Counted from the stretch's first letter, positions 9,478 through 19,518 are shown. The stretch: 36,172 bases of DNA from Comamonadaceae bacterium (GCA_947461325.1 CANHLD010000002.1:1-36172), one strand, 5' to 3'. Made by a program: numbers and translations. Notes: a model not told the origin generated them from the letters alone.

Positions 9478-10631
9478 GCGCAGCACAGTGGCGTAGAGCC
9501 ATGAATACCCAAGCAAACCGCGCGCAAGTCAGCGTGGTCACACAGGCTCCGGCTAAAACGCTTTCGCCTGATCCTGCCTATGGCAAGTCTCAGGTTTCGG
9601 CGCAATCTGAACTGAACTGGTGGGGGCATGCTTGGTCACATGTTCAATGGCGACATGCCATCGTATTGCTCGCATTGCTCATCTATCCATTGGTAGCTTC
9701 CCCATTTTTCACTTACCAAATTGCTGCTCAATCCATGGCATTGGGGTTGATCGCTTTGTCACTGACGTTTCTCGGCGGTTATGGGGGTATGGTGTCGTTG
9801 TCGCAAATGACTGTAGCCGGTGTCAGCGGTTATTTGATCGCCATATTTGGCACCAGTAGCATGAGCGCCATCAGCCTTGGTTGGCCATGGTGGCTTGCAG
9901 TGGTTTTCTCTATTTTGATATCAATGGTTTTTGCCACTTTGGTTGGATGGTTGTCTATTCGCACTGAAGGTATTCACACCATCATGATCACTTTGGCGAT
10001 TGGTGTGGCATTCTTTTATTTGACACAGCAAAACTATGTATTGTTCAACGGTTTTCAGGGCTTTAGCAAAATCGGTGCGCCGACAGTTGGAGAAGTTGAT
10101 TTCACACAGCCGGAGGCTTTTTACTTTCTCGCTACCGGCTGCGCGTTGGCCGCCTATTGGGCCGTCAAGTACCTGGTACGCGCACCTTTCGGTATGGCTT
10201 TGCAAGGTATACGCGACAACCCCAGACGCATGAACTCGCTGGGCTTTAACGTCACAGCGCATCGCCTGGCAGCACATGCATTTGCTGGTTTTTTAGCGGC
10301 AATCGGCGGCATTCTTCTGGTTTGGTACAACAACCGAATCTCACCCGGGTCCATCAATACCGGCGCGCTCATCAATATTCTTGTGATTGCCGTGCTGGGC
10401 GGTATGAAACATCCCATCGGCGCATTCATAGGTGCAATTGCATTTGTCTTACTTCAAAACTTTGCCATCGATCTGGTGGATAGGCAACGCTTTAATCTTG
10501 TGATTGGTGGTGTGTTTTTACTGATTGTTTTTTTCTCGCCCGACGGATTATTGGGCTTGTGGCAGAAATTACGTGCGCGCTGGACATCTTCAGGCAAGGA
10601 TGAACGCACACATGGAAGTCGTCGGCCATGA
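9474..10631 (+). CDS. livM: Branched-chain amino acid-type ABC transporter permease (LivM family)
   Basis: 385 aa; GYGGMVSLSQMTVAGVSGYL, GIRDNPRRMNSLGFNV, VLGGMKHPIGAFIGA; ATGA overlap with livH-like gene. Confidence 0.9.
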   Translation: MSAAQWRRAMNTQANRAQVSVVTQAPAKTLSPDPAYGKSQVSAQSELNWWGHAWSHVQWRHAIVLLALLIYPLVASPFFTYQIAAQSMALGLIALSLTFLGGYGGMVSLSQMTVAGVSGYLIAIFGTSSMSAISLGWPWWLAVVFSILISMVFATLVGWLSIRTEGIHTIMITLAIGVAFFYLTQQNYVLFNGFQGFSKIGAPTVGEVDFTQPEAFYFLATGCALAAYWAVKYLVRAPFGMALQGIRDNPRRMNSLGFNVTAHRLAAHAFAGFLAAIGGILLVWYNNRISPGSINTGALINILVIAVLGGMKHPIGAFIGAIAFVLLQNFAIDLVDRQRFNLVIGGVFLLIVFFSPDGLLGLWQKLRARWTSSGKDERTHGSRRP

Positions 10632-10730
10632 AAGCAGTGATGTTTTCTAACTGGCAACCCAACGCAGTCCTTTCAGGGTATTGCGTTTTTTCACGGCCAT
10701 CTGGCCATCTTTTAACCTGAGGAGACAAAC

Positions 10731-11984
10731 ATGCAACTGAGTAAAAGAACGCTGGCACGTACCGTGATCAGCGCAGCAATCCTGGCGGCAACCACCGGGT
10801 TCGCTTTCGCTGAAGGCACTTTAAAAGTTGGACTGCTTTCAATTTTGGAAGGTCCTTTTGCTGTGCCTGGTCAAGACGGCATTAGAGGTGCTGAGCTAGC
10901 CTTGAAACAAAAGGGTGGAACTGCAGGCGGTATGAAGATTCAACTCATCAGCGGTTCATCCGATGGAAACCCTGACAAAGCTGTGGCGGCAACCCGTAAA
11001 TTGGTTGAGCAGGACAAAGTCCAAGTCATGATTGGTCCATTGTCAGGTGACGAAGGTATTGCTGTTAAGAACTATGCCAAAACACAGGCCGGCATTACTT
11101 TCATTAACGGATCATCAGGCGCTCAGGCCGCAACGCTGAATGACCCTTCAACCAATTTCTTCCGCTTCAATACAGAAGGCGCGCAATGGATGGTTGGATT
11201 AGGTGATCATGCATTATCCAAGGGCTACAAAAAAATGTTCTTGATTGCTGAAGACTACGGTTTCCCGTATTCGCAAGTACAAGGTTTCATGGCCAGTTAT
11301 TGCGCTAAAGGCGGCAAAGTACTGGATAAAGCCTGGGTTCCCCTCGGCACCAAGGACTATGCATCCGTGATCGCCAAAATCCCCAAAGATGTAGATGCAT
11401 TGTTGGTGGTGTTAGGTGGTTCTGATGCTGTTAACTTTCTGACCCAGTACGAACAATCCGGTGGTAACAAACCCATGGTCGGTGGTTCCATCACGGTAGA
11501 TCAGACTGTGTTGAACTACAAGGGTAAGCGTCGCGAGTCATTGGTTGGTACAGCTTCAGCCGGACCTATGGCCGATTCACTGGACACCGCCGAGTGGAAA
11601 AAATTCGTTGCTGACTACAAGGCGAATTTCAAAGATGGCTTCCCAAGCCCCTCATTGTTCGCTTACCTGTACTACATCAATACCAAAGCAGCATTAGATG
11701 GTTTGGATGCAGTCAAAGGTGATTTGAGCGGCGGCCAGAAGAAGTACCGTGAAGCTTTGCAGAAAACCAAATTCGTCGGCCCCGCTGGTGAAGTGGTGAT
11801 TGATGCCAACCGCAACGGCGTTGGCCCCACCTACATCACTGAAGTGACCAAGGCAGCCGATGGCTCCTTGTTCAACAAAGTGGTTAAGACGGTTCCTAAT
11901 GTCACCCAAACCTTGGGTCTGCCTGAAGCAGAGTTCAAGAAAATGGGTTTGGGCACTCGCGACATTCCTGATTGCCGCAAGTAA
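10731..11984 (+). CDS. ABC transporter substrate-binding protein (periplasmic binding protein family 6)
   Basis: 417 aa; signal peptide then LKVGLLSILEGPFAVPGQDGIRGAELALKQKGG...KVQVMIGPLSGDEG; SD GAGGAG upstream. Confidence 0.92.
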   Translation: MQLSKRTLARTVISAAILAATTGFAFAEGTLKVGLLSILEGPFAVPGQDGIRGAELALKQKGGTAGGMKIQLISGSSDGNPDKAVAATRKLVEQDKVQVMIGPLSGDEGIAVKNYAKTQAGITFINGSSGAQAATLNDPSTNFFRFNTEGAQWMVGLGDHALSKGYKKMFLIAEDYGFPYSQVQGFMASYCAKGGKVLDKAWVPLGTKDYASVIAKIPKDVDALLVVLGGSDAVNFLTQYEQSGGNKPMVGGSITVDQTVLNYKGKRRESLVGTASAGPMADSLDTAEWKKFVADYKANFKDGFPSPSLFAYLYYINTKAALDGLDAVKGDLSGGQKKYREALQKTKFVGPAGEVVIDANRNGVGPTYITEVTKAADGSLFNKVVKTVPNVTQTLGLPEAEFKKMGLGTRDIPDCRK

Positions 11985-11999
11985 GCAGGGCTGACAAAG

Positions 12000-12827
12000 A
12001 TGGCATCCATCACCGCATTGCGCTCGGCCATTACCACTGCGGTAATGCCGCGCCTGCCGCAGGCAGGCGAAGTTCCGCTCATGTCTTCCGAGGCACTGGT
12101 TCTCGAAGGCGTGACGCGTGCATTTGGCGCATTGCGGGCGGTGGATGATGTCACCTTGTCAGTACTCGCCGGTGAAAAACGCGCCATTCTCGGCGCGAAC
12201 GGAGCGGGCAAGACCACCTTGTTCAACGCCATCACCGGCGATTTTCCGCCCACTTCCGGGCGGATCCGTTTTTTCGGCGAAGACATCACGCACATGGACC
12301 CCTTCGAGCGTATACGCAAGGGCATGCGCAGAACTTATCAGTCTTCGCTGTTGTTCAAAGATTTGAGTGTGCGCGACAACCTTTTTCTGGCTGTTCGCGG
12401 CGTCTCCAATGCACGTTTCAGTCTCAGAAGACCCGGGCGTGGACACCCTTCCAGTGTTGCCACGCAGGAGTTATTAGAGAGGGGCAGATTGACACATATT
12501 GCAGATGAAATGGTCAGTAACCTCGCGCACGGTCAGCAACGTCAACTTGAAGTTGCCATGGCATTGGCGGGGGCACCTCGTCTCATTCTTTTTGATGAAC
12601 CTGCTGCGGGACTGTCACCGGCAGAGCGGCGTGAATTGGTATTGCTGCTGACATCGCTTCCGTCGCATATGGGTTTTGTTTTGATCGAGCATGATCTGGA
12701 AATCGCCTTGCGAGTAGTCGAGCGGGTGACTGTGATGCACAACGGAAAAGTCATCAAAACCGGCACCCCTTCAGATATTGAAAATGATCAACAGGTGCAA
12801 GCCATTTATATGGGAGGAAAGCACTGA
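12000..12827 (+). CDS. livG: ABC transporter ATP-binding protein (LivG family); true start may be 12081
   Basis: Walker A GANGAGKTT, LAHGQQRQLEVAMALAGAPRLILFDEPAAGLSP. The residues before MSSEALVLEG (12081) are encoded by hairpin-rich DNA. Confidence 0.88.
   Translation: MASITALRSAITTAVMPRLPQAGEVPLMSSEALVLEGVTRAFGALRAVDDVTLSVLAGEKRAILGANGAGKTTLFNAITGDFPPTSGRIRFFGEDITHMDPFERIRKGMRRTYQSSLLFKDLSVRDNLFLAVRGVSNARFSLRRPGRGHPSSVATQELLERGRLTHIADEMVSNLAHGQQRQLEVAMALAGAPRLILFDEPAAGLSPAERRELVLLLTSLPSHMGFVLIEHDLEIALRVVERVTVMHNGKVIKTGTPSDIENDQQVQAIYMGGKH
12028..12069. repeat. Two adjacent perfect inverted repeats (hairpins)
   Basis: 12029-12047 CATTACC-ACTGC-GGTAATG and 12051-12069 CGCCTGCC-GCA-GGCAGGCG. 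Confidence 0.75.
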
Positions 12828-14986
12828 TGTCTTGGTTTAGTGACACACCTTCATATGCATCTTGGAAAGGTCCTTTGCTAGTCATTGAAGACTTGCATGT
12901 TTACTATGGTCAGGCGCATGCTTTGCAAGGAATTTCTTTAAGTTTGACTCAGGGCGTATTAGGCGTAGTTGGCCGTAACGGCATGGGTAAAACTACTTTG
13001 TGCAATGCCATCACGGGCATGGTACCTGCGCGTGGAAGTGTGCGTTTGGCAGGCGAAGAAATTTTGGGTATGCCACCACATGCCATCACTCGCAGAGGGA
13101 TTGCCTATGTACCTCAAGGTCGCCGTATGTGGCCTTCCTTGACAGTAGATGAGACCTTGCGACTGGTTGCACCTCTCAAGCGCGATGTTGATCGCGTGTA
13201 CGCCATGTTTCCGCGTTTAGCTGAACGTCGAAATAACGGGGGAACTCAATTGTCAGGCGGCGAGCAACAGATGCTGGCGATTGGGCGAGCGCTTTTGTTA
13301 AAACCGCGTGTATTGGTGATGGATGAACCTACCGAAGGTTTGGCACCCGTCATTGTCGAGCAGGTGGAAGCTTCATTGCGCCAATTGGCCACTGAAGACG
13401 GCATCTCCATCTTATTAATTGAACAGAATTTAGGTGTTGCTACGGCGGCAGCTGACAGAATCGCAGTCATGGTCAACGGAAGATTACAGGCTGATATGCC
13501 GGCTTCTGAATTGGCATCTGACAAAGCCTTGCAAGAGCGATTACTTGGACTGCGTGCAAGTGCTGAGGTCATAGAAGCTTCTGAGACGCAATCAACCACG
13601 GAGCAACCTACAGAAATCATTCGTGTGCAGCGTTCACACCAGTCAGAAGATTTGCCGTTCAGTAAGCAGTTTGTGACCTCAAGCTATCAGAGTAGAGCTG
13701 AAACAAACGCAGAAATGAAAAATACGGCTAAGGCCAAAATATTTGATTTCCCTGTAGCCACCAGCAGTAATCAAGTAGTTTATGTGGCCGGAACCTTTGA
13801 TACCAAGGGCAAGGAATTGTTTTTCATTCGTCAATGCTTGGAAAAGCTTGGCTTGCGCGCAATGACAGTGGATTTATCAACAAGTGGTAGACCGTCCTCA
13901 GCATCCGTGCATCCCAGAGAAGTTGCCAGATATCACCCGCAAGGTGAAAAAGCAGTTTTTAGCGGCGATCGGGGCAGTTCTGTGGCAGCCATGGCCATAG
14001 CCTTCGAGCAATTTATTCAGCATCGCAGAGATGTGGGCGGTCTGATTTCAGCAGGAGGTTCAGGTGGGACCACCTTGGCAACAGCCGCCATGCGCGTATT
14101 GCCCATTGGTATTCCCAAAGTCATGGTTTCAACCATGGCTTCCGGAGATACACGGACTTATGTTGGACCAAGTGATATTTGCATGATGTACTCGGTGACA
14201 GATGTGCAAGGTATCAATCGCATCAGTGAAAAAGTATTGTCGAACGCGGCGCATGCCATCGCAGGCATGATGACTCATACACACAGGGGCATTGAATCTG
14301 TCAAGCCTGCCATAGGTTTGACCATGTTTGGCGTCACAACAACCTGTGTTCAAGCCGTCACCAAAAGATTAGAAGCTGACTACGATTGCTTGGTGTTTCA
14401 CGCCACAGGCACCGGCGGCCAGTCAATGGAGAAATTGGTTGCGTCCCATTTGCTCAATGGTGTGATTGATGTATCTACTACCGAAGTAGCAGATGAGATA
14501 GCTGGCGGTGTGTTGTCAGCAGGACCCACTCGCTTGGATATTTTCTCAAAAATCGATATTCCTTATGTGGGCACATGTGGTGCTTTGGATATGGCGAATT
14601 TCGGACCTTTTGATACTGTCCCTGAAAAATTCAAGAGTCGAAATCTATACCGCCACAACCCTAATGTCACGCTGATGCGTACCACGGTAGAGGAATGCAA
14701 ATTGATTGGCGAGTTCATCGGAAAAAAACTCAGCGCCATGCAAGGACCTGTAAGGTTTTTAGTACCTGAAAAAGGCTTTTCTGCAATCGATCAGGCGGGG
14801 CATCCTTTTCATGATCCTCTTGCGGATCAAGCATTGATCGCTGCTTTGCAAGCTAACTTTAAAACCAATTCCAAACACAAATTGATTCGCTTGCCTTTGC
14901 ATGTGAATGATGAAGCATTTGCTCAGGCGCTGGTTGATGCCTGGCATGAAATTGCCACTCGGCCACTTGCATCAAAAACTGCGTGA
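12827..14986 (+). CDS. Fusion protein: LivF-type ABC ATPase + Tm-1-like (UPF0261) domain
   Basis: 719 aa without internal stop. N-terminal part: [52 protein letters not shown]. From about residue 313: [26 protein letters not shown]...[53 protein letters not shown], typical of UPF0261. Confidence 0.9.
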   Translation: MSWFSDTPSYASWKGPLLVIEDLHVYYGQAHALQGISLSLTQGVLGVVGRNGMGKTTLCNAITGMVPARGSVRLAGEEILGMPPHAITRRGIAYVPQGRRMWPSLTVDETLRLVAPLKRDVDRVYAMFPRLAERRNNGGTQLSGGEQQMLAIGRALLLKPRVLVMDEPTEGLAPVIVEQVEASLRQLATEDGISILLIEQNLGVATAAADRIAVMVNGRLQADMPASELASDKALQERLLGLRASAEVIEASETQSTTEQPTEIIRVQRSHQSEDLPFSKQFVTSSYQSRAETNAEMKNTAKAKIFDFPVATSSNQVVYVAGTFDTKGKELFFIRQCLEKLGLRAMTVDLSTSGRPSSASVHPREVARYHPQGEKAVFSGDRGSSVAAMAIAFEQFIQHRRDVGGLISAGGSGGTTLATAAMRVLPIGIPKVMVSTMASGDTRTYVGPSDICMMYSVTDVQGINRISEKVLSNAAHAIAGMMTHTHRGIESVKPAIGLTMFGVTTTCVQAVTKRLEADYDCLVFHATGTGGQSMEKLVASHLLNGVIDVSTTEVADEIAGGVLSAGPTRLDIFSKIDIPYVGTCGALDMANFGPFDTVPEKFKSRNLYRHNPNVTLMRTTVEECKLIGEFIGKKLSAMQGPVRFLVPEKGFSAIDQAGHPFHDPLADQALIAALQANFKTNSKHKLIRLPLHVNDEAFAQALVDAWHEIATRPLASKTA

Positions 14987-15006
14987 ACCTTATACAGAGA
15001 AAAACC

Positions 15007-15855
15007 ATGTCACGTATTGCCAAATCCACCATTCTTCAAGCACTGAACTCAAAAGTGGCAAAGGGACTACCCATCATTGGCGGGGGAGCAGGAACTGGTT
15101 TGTCTGCCAAGTGTGAGGAGGCTGGCGGAATTGATTTGATTGTGATTTATAACTCTGGGCGCTACCGCATGGCTGGACGCGGCTCGCTTGCAGGTCTGCT
15201 GGCATATGGCAATGCAAATGATATTGTGTGTGACATGGCGAAAGAAGTCTTGCCTGTGGTTAAACATACCCCGGTTCTTGCAGGAGTGAATGGCACAGAC
15301 CCATTCATGATTGCCGATCACTTTTTAAAGAAGTTGATAGATTTAGGCTTCTCTGGCGTACAAAACTTTCCCACTGTAGGTTTGATTGACGGACTATTCA
15401 GAGCTAATCTGGAAGAGACAGGTATGGGTTACGGGCTTGAAATTGATTTGATAAAGAAAGCAAATCAACTGGACTTGTTAACCACCCCGTATGTATTCAA
15501 TGCGGAACAGGCGACGGACATGGCGCGTGCCGGTGCTGATATTGTGGTTTGTCATATGGGTTTAACGACAGGCGGCAATATTGGCGCCTCAACTGCTTTG
15601 AAACTATCGGATTGCGTCAAGCCTATTCGTGAATGGTGTGACGCCGCTTTGAAGGTCAAGCCAAATGTTTTGCTGCTCTGTCATGGCGGACCCATTGCCA
15701 CGCCGGAAGATGCGGCGTGGATATTGGCTCAATGTCCCCAATTGCATGGTTTTTATGGTGCAAGCTCTATGGAGCGATTGCCAACTGAAATTGCATTGAC
15801 CAAGACCACGCGTGAATTCATGCAAATCAAAAAAAGCGACTCAGCCCCAAGCTGA
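15007..15855 (+). CDS. Phosphoenolpyruvate hydrolase-like TIM-barrel family protein (ORF opens at 14983)
   Basis: [56 protein letters not shown]...[12 protein letters not shown]...[16 protein letters not shown]. Confidence 0.88.
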   Translation: MSRIAKSTILQALNSKVAKGLPIIGGGAGTGLSAKCEEAGGIDLIVIYNSGRYRMAGRGSLAGLLAYGNANDIVCDMAKEVLPVVKHTPVLAGVNGTDPFMIADHFLKKLIDLGFSGVQNFPTVGLIDGLFRANLEETGMGYGLEIDLIKKANQLDLLTTPYVFNAEQATDMARAGADIVVCHMGLTTGGNIGASTALKLSDCVKPIREWCDAALKVKPNVLLLCHGGPIATPEDAAWILAQCPQLHGFYGASSMERLPTEIALTKTTREFMQIKKSDSAPS

Positions 15856-15900
15856 GTCAATGAAGTGTGTTGTTTGTTTATTTAAGCTGGAGAAAATTCC

Positions 15901-17592
15901 ATGACTGGCTCTCAATTTGGTGAATTCCTACTCGGACTGATCGTCGCGGCAATCGTGGTCGCAGTGGTGGTCTGGTTATTACACTGGTTGTATTTAAGAA
16001 GCAGCAAAGAACGCGCTTTTGTCCGGACTGGTATGGGTGGCGAAAAAGTTGTAGTAGACGGCGGAGCCTTTGTGCTTCCGATTTTGCATGACGTCATTCC
16101 CGTCAATATGAATACTTTGCGATTGGAGGTTGCTCGCGGCAGAGATAAATCACTGATCACCAAAGACCGAATGCGAGTGGATGTGATCGCTGAGTTTTAC
16201 GTGCGTGTTGCAGCAGACACTGTATCTGTTGCCGCTGCTGCTCAGACCCTGGGTTTGAGAACCTTAGAGCCGGAGCGACTCAAAGAGTTGATTGAAGGTA
16301 AATTCATTGACGCCTTGCGTACTGCTGCGGCCGACATGACGATGGAAGAGCTCCATGAAAAACGAGGTGCATACGTCAGACGCGTACGAGAAGCAGTTGC
16401 TGAAGATTTGACAAAAAATGGTCTGGAGTTAGAAGCTGCATCCTTGACGCAACTCGATCAAACCAGTATGGAATATTTCAATCCAAGCAATGCTTTTGAT
16501 GCCGAGGGTTTAACTCGTTTGACTGAGCAGATTGAGCGTAGGAAAAAACAACGCAACGATGTTGAACAAGACACGTTGATAGCGATTCGAAATAAAAATC
16601 TGGAAGCTGAAAAGTTGTCCTTACAAATTGATAAAGAAAGCGAATTCGCACGTATTGAACAGTTACAAAATGTGGAGTTTGCGCGTGCGCGTCAGCGCTC
16701 TGAACTTCGAACTGAACAAGCGGAGCGGGAGCGTGAATCTGAAAATGCGCAAATTTTGGCGCGTCAGTCTATTGAAAGTGCGCGGATTCATTCTGATCAA
16801 ACGCTTGAACAGGAACGTATTCGCAAGGAACAAGCTCTACAAGCTATTGAAATTGAGCGCCGTAAAGCACTTGAACTTGCTGAGCAACAACGAGCCATTG
16901 CGATCGCTCTAGAAAGTAAACATCACAGTGAAGCCTTGGCACAGGCTGAAACTGCACGTGCACTTGCTGTCTCAGCGGAAGAAAAAGTGTTCACTGCGCG
17001 TGAAGTTGAAATAGCCAATCGACACAAGGAAATAGAACTGATCGCCACGCAGCAAGATATAGAGCGTGAAACCATGCGCATTGTGCAAACCGCTGAAGCT
17101 GAAAATACGGCAAGCACCAGCCGCGGCCTAGCGATTCGTGCGCAAGCTGAGGCTGAAGCAGATGCAGACAAAATTCGTTCTATTGCTCAGAAAATTCGGG
17201 CTGAAGTTGAAGCCGAGGCTTTATCTCTCATGAACCATGCGCACAATACTTTATCGACTGAAGCCAGAGCCTCAGCTTTGCGGATGCGTTTGGTAGAGAA
17301 AGCTGAGGCCATTATTCGGGAGTCTGTACGTCCTATGGAACGCATCGAAGGAATCAAGATCATGCATGTCGATGGATTGGGCGGCAGTGGCGGTCACTCT
17401 GGAGACGGCAACGGCCAAGCTGGTTTTGCGGACGGCATAGTGAATTCAGCTCTGCGCTTCAGAGCGCAAGCCCCCATCGTCGATCAACTGCTCAAAGAAA
17501 TAGGCTTGGAAGGTGGCGATATTCAGCGCTTAGTTTCAGGCGTATCCGGCGCTAACGCCGGTATGAGCGATACACCAGCCATCAAGGAATGA
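15901..17592 (+). CDS. Flotillin family / SPFH-domain membrane protein (YqiK-like)
   Basis: 563 aa; N-terminal TM helix LIVAAIVVAVVVWLLHWLYL, SPFH-like ERAFVRTGMGGEKVVVDGGAFVLPILHDVIPVNMNTLRLEVARG, long Glu/Arg/Ala coiled coil. Confidence 0.9.
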   Translation: MTGSQFGEFLLGLIVAAIVVAVVVWLLHWLYLRSSKERAFVRTGMGGEKVVVDGGAFVLPILHDVIPVNMNTLRLEVARGRDKSLITKDRMRVDVIAEFYVRVAADTVSVAAAAQTLGLRTLEPERLKELIEGKFIDALRTAAADMTMEELHEKRGAYVRRVREAVAEDLTKNGLELEAASLTQLDQTSMEYFNPSNAFDAEGLTRLTEQIERRKKQRNDVEQDTLIAIRNKNLEAEKLSLQIDKESEFARIEQLQNVEFARARQRSELRTEQAERERESENAQILARQSIESARIHSDQTLEQERIRKEQALQAIEIERRKALELAEQQRAIAIALESKHHSEALAQAETARALAVSAEEKVFTAREVEIANRHKEIELIATQQDIERETMRIVQTAEAENTASTSRGLAIRAQAEAEADADKIRSIAQKIRAEVEAEALSLMNHAHNTLSTEARASALRMRLVEKAEAIIRESVRPMERIEGIKIMHVDGLGGSGGHSGDGNGQAGFADGIVNSALRFRAQAPIVDQLLKEIGLEGGDIQRLVSGVSGANAGMSDTPAIKE

Positions 17593-17596
17593 ACTT

Positions 17597-18040
17597 GTGA
17601 TTCAAGTCTACACATCCAGTGTGATTGATACAACAGCAGAAGCCGTTTGGGCGCGTATTCGCGATTTCAACGCCTTGCCAATCTGGCACCCTAGTATTGC
17701 CGACAGTCGCATTGAAAACAATCAGCCTTCAGACCGCGTAGGTTGTGTTCGATATTTTCATTTGCGCGATGGTGGCTTGATCCGTGAACGTTTGTTGGCT
17801 TTATCTGATTACGATTTCACCTGTAGCTACAGTATTCTCGAAAGCCCTATGGGTGTCGAAAATTATGTTGCTACTTTAAAGCTAACGCCAATCACTGATG
17901 GTGGCCGCTGTTTTGCGGAATGGAGTGCTGAATTTGACTGTGCATCCAGTCGCGAAACCGAGTTGTCCCAAACGATTGGGCAAGGTGTGTTTCAGGTTGG
18001 ATTTGATGCTCTCAAACGGTATTTTGCAAGTCGACGTTAA
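17597..18040 (+). CDS. SRPBCC (START-like/polyketide cyclase) family protein
   Basis: 147 aa, GTG start; VWARIRDFNALPIWHPSIADSRIE...DRVGCVRYFHLRDGGLIRERLLALSD. Confidence 0.85.
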   Translation: MIQVYTSSVIDTTAEAVWARIRDFNALPIWHPSIADSRIENNQPSDRVGCVRYFHLRDGGLIRERLLALSDYDFTCSYSILESPMGVENYVATLKLTPITDGGRCFAEWSAEFDCASSRETELSQTIGQGVFQVGFDALKRYFASRR

Positions 18041-19518
18041 TGAGCCTGCAACGCGTTGTTCGTTCTAGCATCATTGACGCTCCCATTGAGCGTGTTTGGT
18101 CCATATTGCGTGACTTTAATAGCCATGACCAATGGCACAGCGTGGTTGCACAGAGCGAAATTGAAGATCATCAGAACGCTGATCGGGTGGGCTGTGTGCG
18201 TAATTTCATTCTGGCTGACGGTAACCACATTCGCGAAATGCTGATCAGTTTGTCCGACAAAGATTACATCAGCACATATACCATCGTTGAAGCTACGGTT
18301 CCCTTGATTCGCTACGTTGCTACGGTGAGCTTAAAACCGGTGACTGACGGTAATAGAACATTTTGGCATTGGTCTTCAACTTTTGAAACACCGCCTGGCA
18401 TGGAGACCCAATTGCGCGACATGGTTGCCCACGGCGTGTATGAAGCAGGATTTTCAAATTTAAAAAGTTTTTTATCTTCCGGGCAAGTCATCGATAGAGC
18501 GAATGAACTTAAAAGACAAGCTGTTGTCACAGGTCTTCCCATTCAGGCGAATGCTATTCGTGTCAGAGATTATGGCCAGGCCTCTGTGATGCAATATGAA
18601 GCTGTGAATGTGCCTCCACCAGCTGAAGGGGAGGTGCGCATACGACAAACGGCTGTAGGTGTAAATTATTTAGATATCTATTTACGAAAAGGATGGATTC
18701 CTGAATTTTTACCGCTACCCGCAACGCCTGGTATGGAAGCGGCCGGTGAAGTCATAGATGTCGGTCCGGGGGTCACGAGTTTGTTGCCAGGTGACCGAGT
18801 TGTGTATATGTGCCCAGTGCCCGGTTCATACACCTCAATACGCAATGTTCCTGTCGTATGTACCACTCGAATTCCGCCTGGAATTTCCGATCAAGTGGCA
18901 GCCGCATTATTGTTAAAAGGTGTAACCGCAGATTATTTGATACGTGACCTTGGGCATATCAAGCAGGGCACCCGTCTTTTGGTGCATGCAGCGGCTGGCG
19001 GAGTGGGACAAATTATTTCATCTTGGGCTCATAGCCTTGGTGCATTGGTCATAGGAACTGTGTCATCACCAAGCAAAGCCCGAATAGCCAGGGAACATGG
19101 ATGCCATCATGTGATAGTGGGTCGTGATTACCAATTCAGTGACGCAATTCACTCTATTTGCAGTGGTGTAGATGTCATTATTGATGGTCTTGGAGACGCT
19201 GCACGTGATGAAAATTTCGCATCATTGGCTAAATGCGGGCATTGGATCAGTCTTGGTCAAGCCACAGGTGCTATCAATGAAATTTCACCGCATTGGTTGA
19301 TACAAAAATCTTTGAGTTTTTCAAGACCGGTCGCCTTTGATTATGTGGCTACACAAGATAAATTGAATGAGCGCGCTCAGCGCATCTGGAAAGCACTTTT
19401 TGATGGTATTTTAAAAAATCCAGATTACGAAGAATTTGAATTAAAAGATGCTTACCTTGCACATGAAAAATTAGAGAGCAGGCAGTCGACGGGATCTTTG
19501 TTGTTAAAAATAATTTGA
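18040..19518 (+). CDS. Fusion protein: SRPBCC domain + quinone oxidoreductase (zeta-crystallin/MDR) domain
   Basis: 492 aa. N-term VWSILRDFNSHDQWHSVVAQSEIE...DRVGCVRNFILADGNHIREML; C-term VGVNYLDIYLRKGWIPEFLPLPATPGMEAAGEVIDVGPGV...LVHAAAGGVGQIISSWAHSLGALVIGTVSS. Confidence 0.92.
   Translation: MSLQRVVRSSIIDAPIERVWSILRDFNSHDQWHSVVAQSEIEDHQNADRVGCVRNFILADGNHIREMLISLSDKDYISTYTIVEATVPLIRYVATVSLKPVTDGNRTFWHWSSTFETPPGMETQLRDMVAHGVYEAGFSNLKSFLSSGQVIDRANELKRQAVVTGLPIQANAIRVRDYGQASVMQYEAVNVPPPAEGEVRIRQTAVGVNYLDIYLRKGWIPEFLPLPATPGMEAAGEVIDVGPGVTSLLPGDRVVYMCPVPGSYTSIRNVPVVCTTRIPPGISDQVAAALLLKGVTADYLIRDLGHIKQGTRLLVHAAAGGVGQIISSWAHSLGALVIGTVSSPSKARIAREHGCHHVIVGRDYQFSDAIHSICSGVDVIIDGLGDAARDENFASLAKCGHWISLGQATGAINEISPHWLIQKSLSFSRPVAFDYVATQDKLNERAQRIWKALFDGILKNPDYEEFELKDAYLAHEKLESRQSTGSLLLKII

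Noticed and set aside
13081-13780. LivF-Tm-1 fusion as a frameshift artefact
   Set aside because: The frame stays open with plausible polar linker composition and recognisable domains on both sides; kept as a real fusion pending read-level confirmation.
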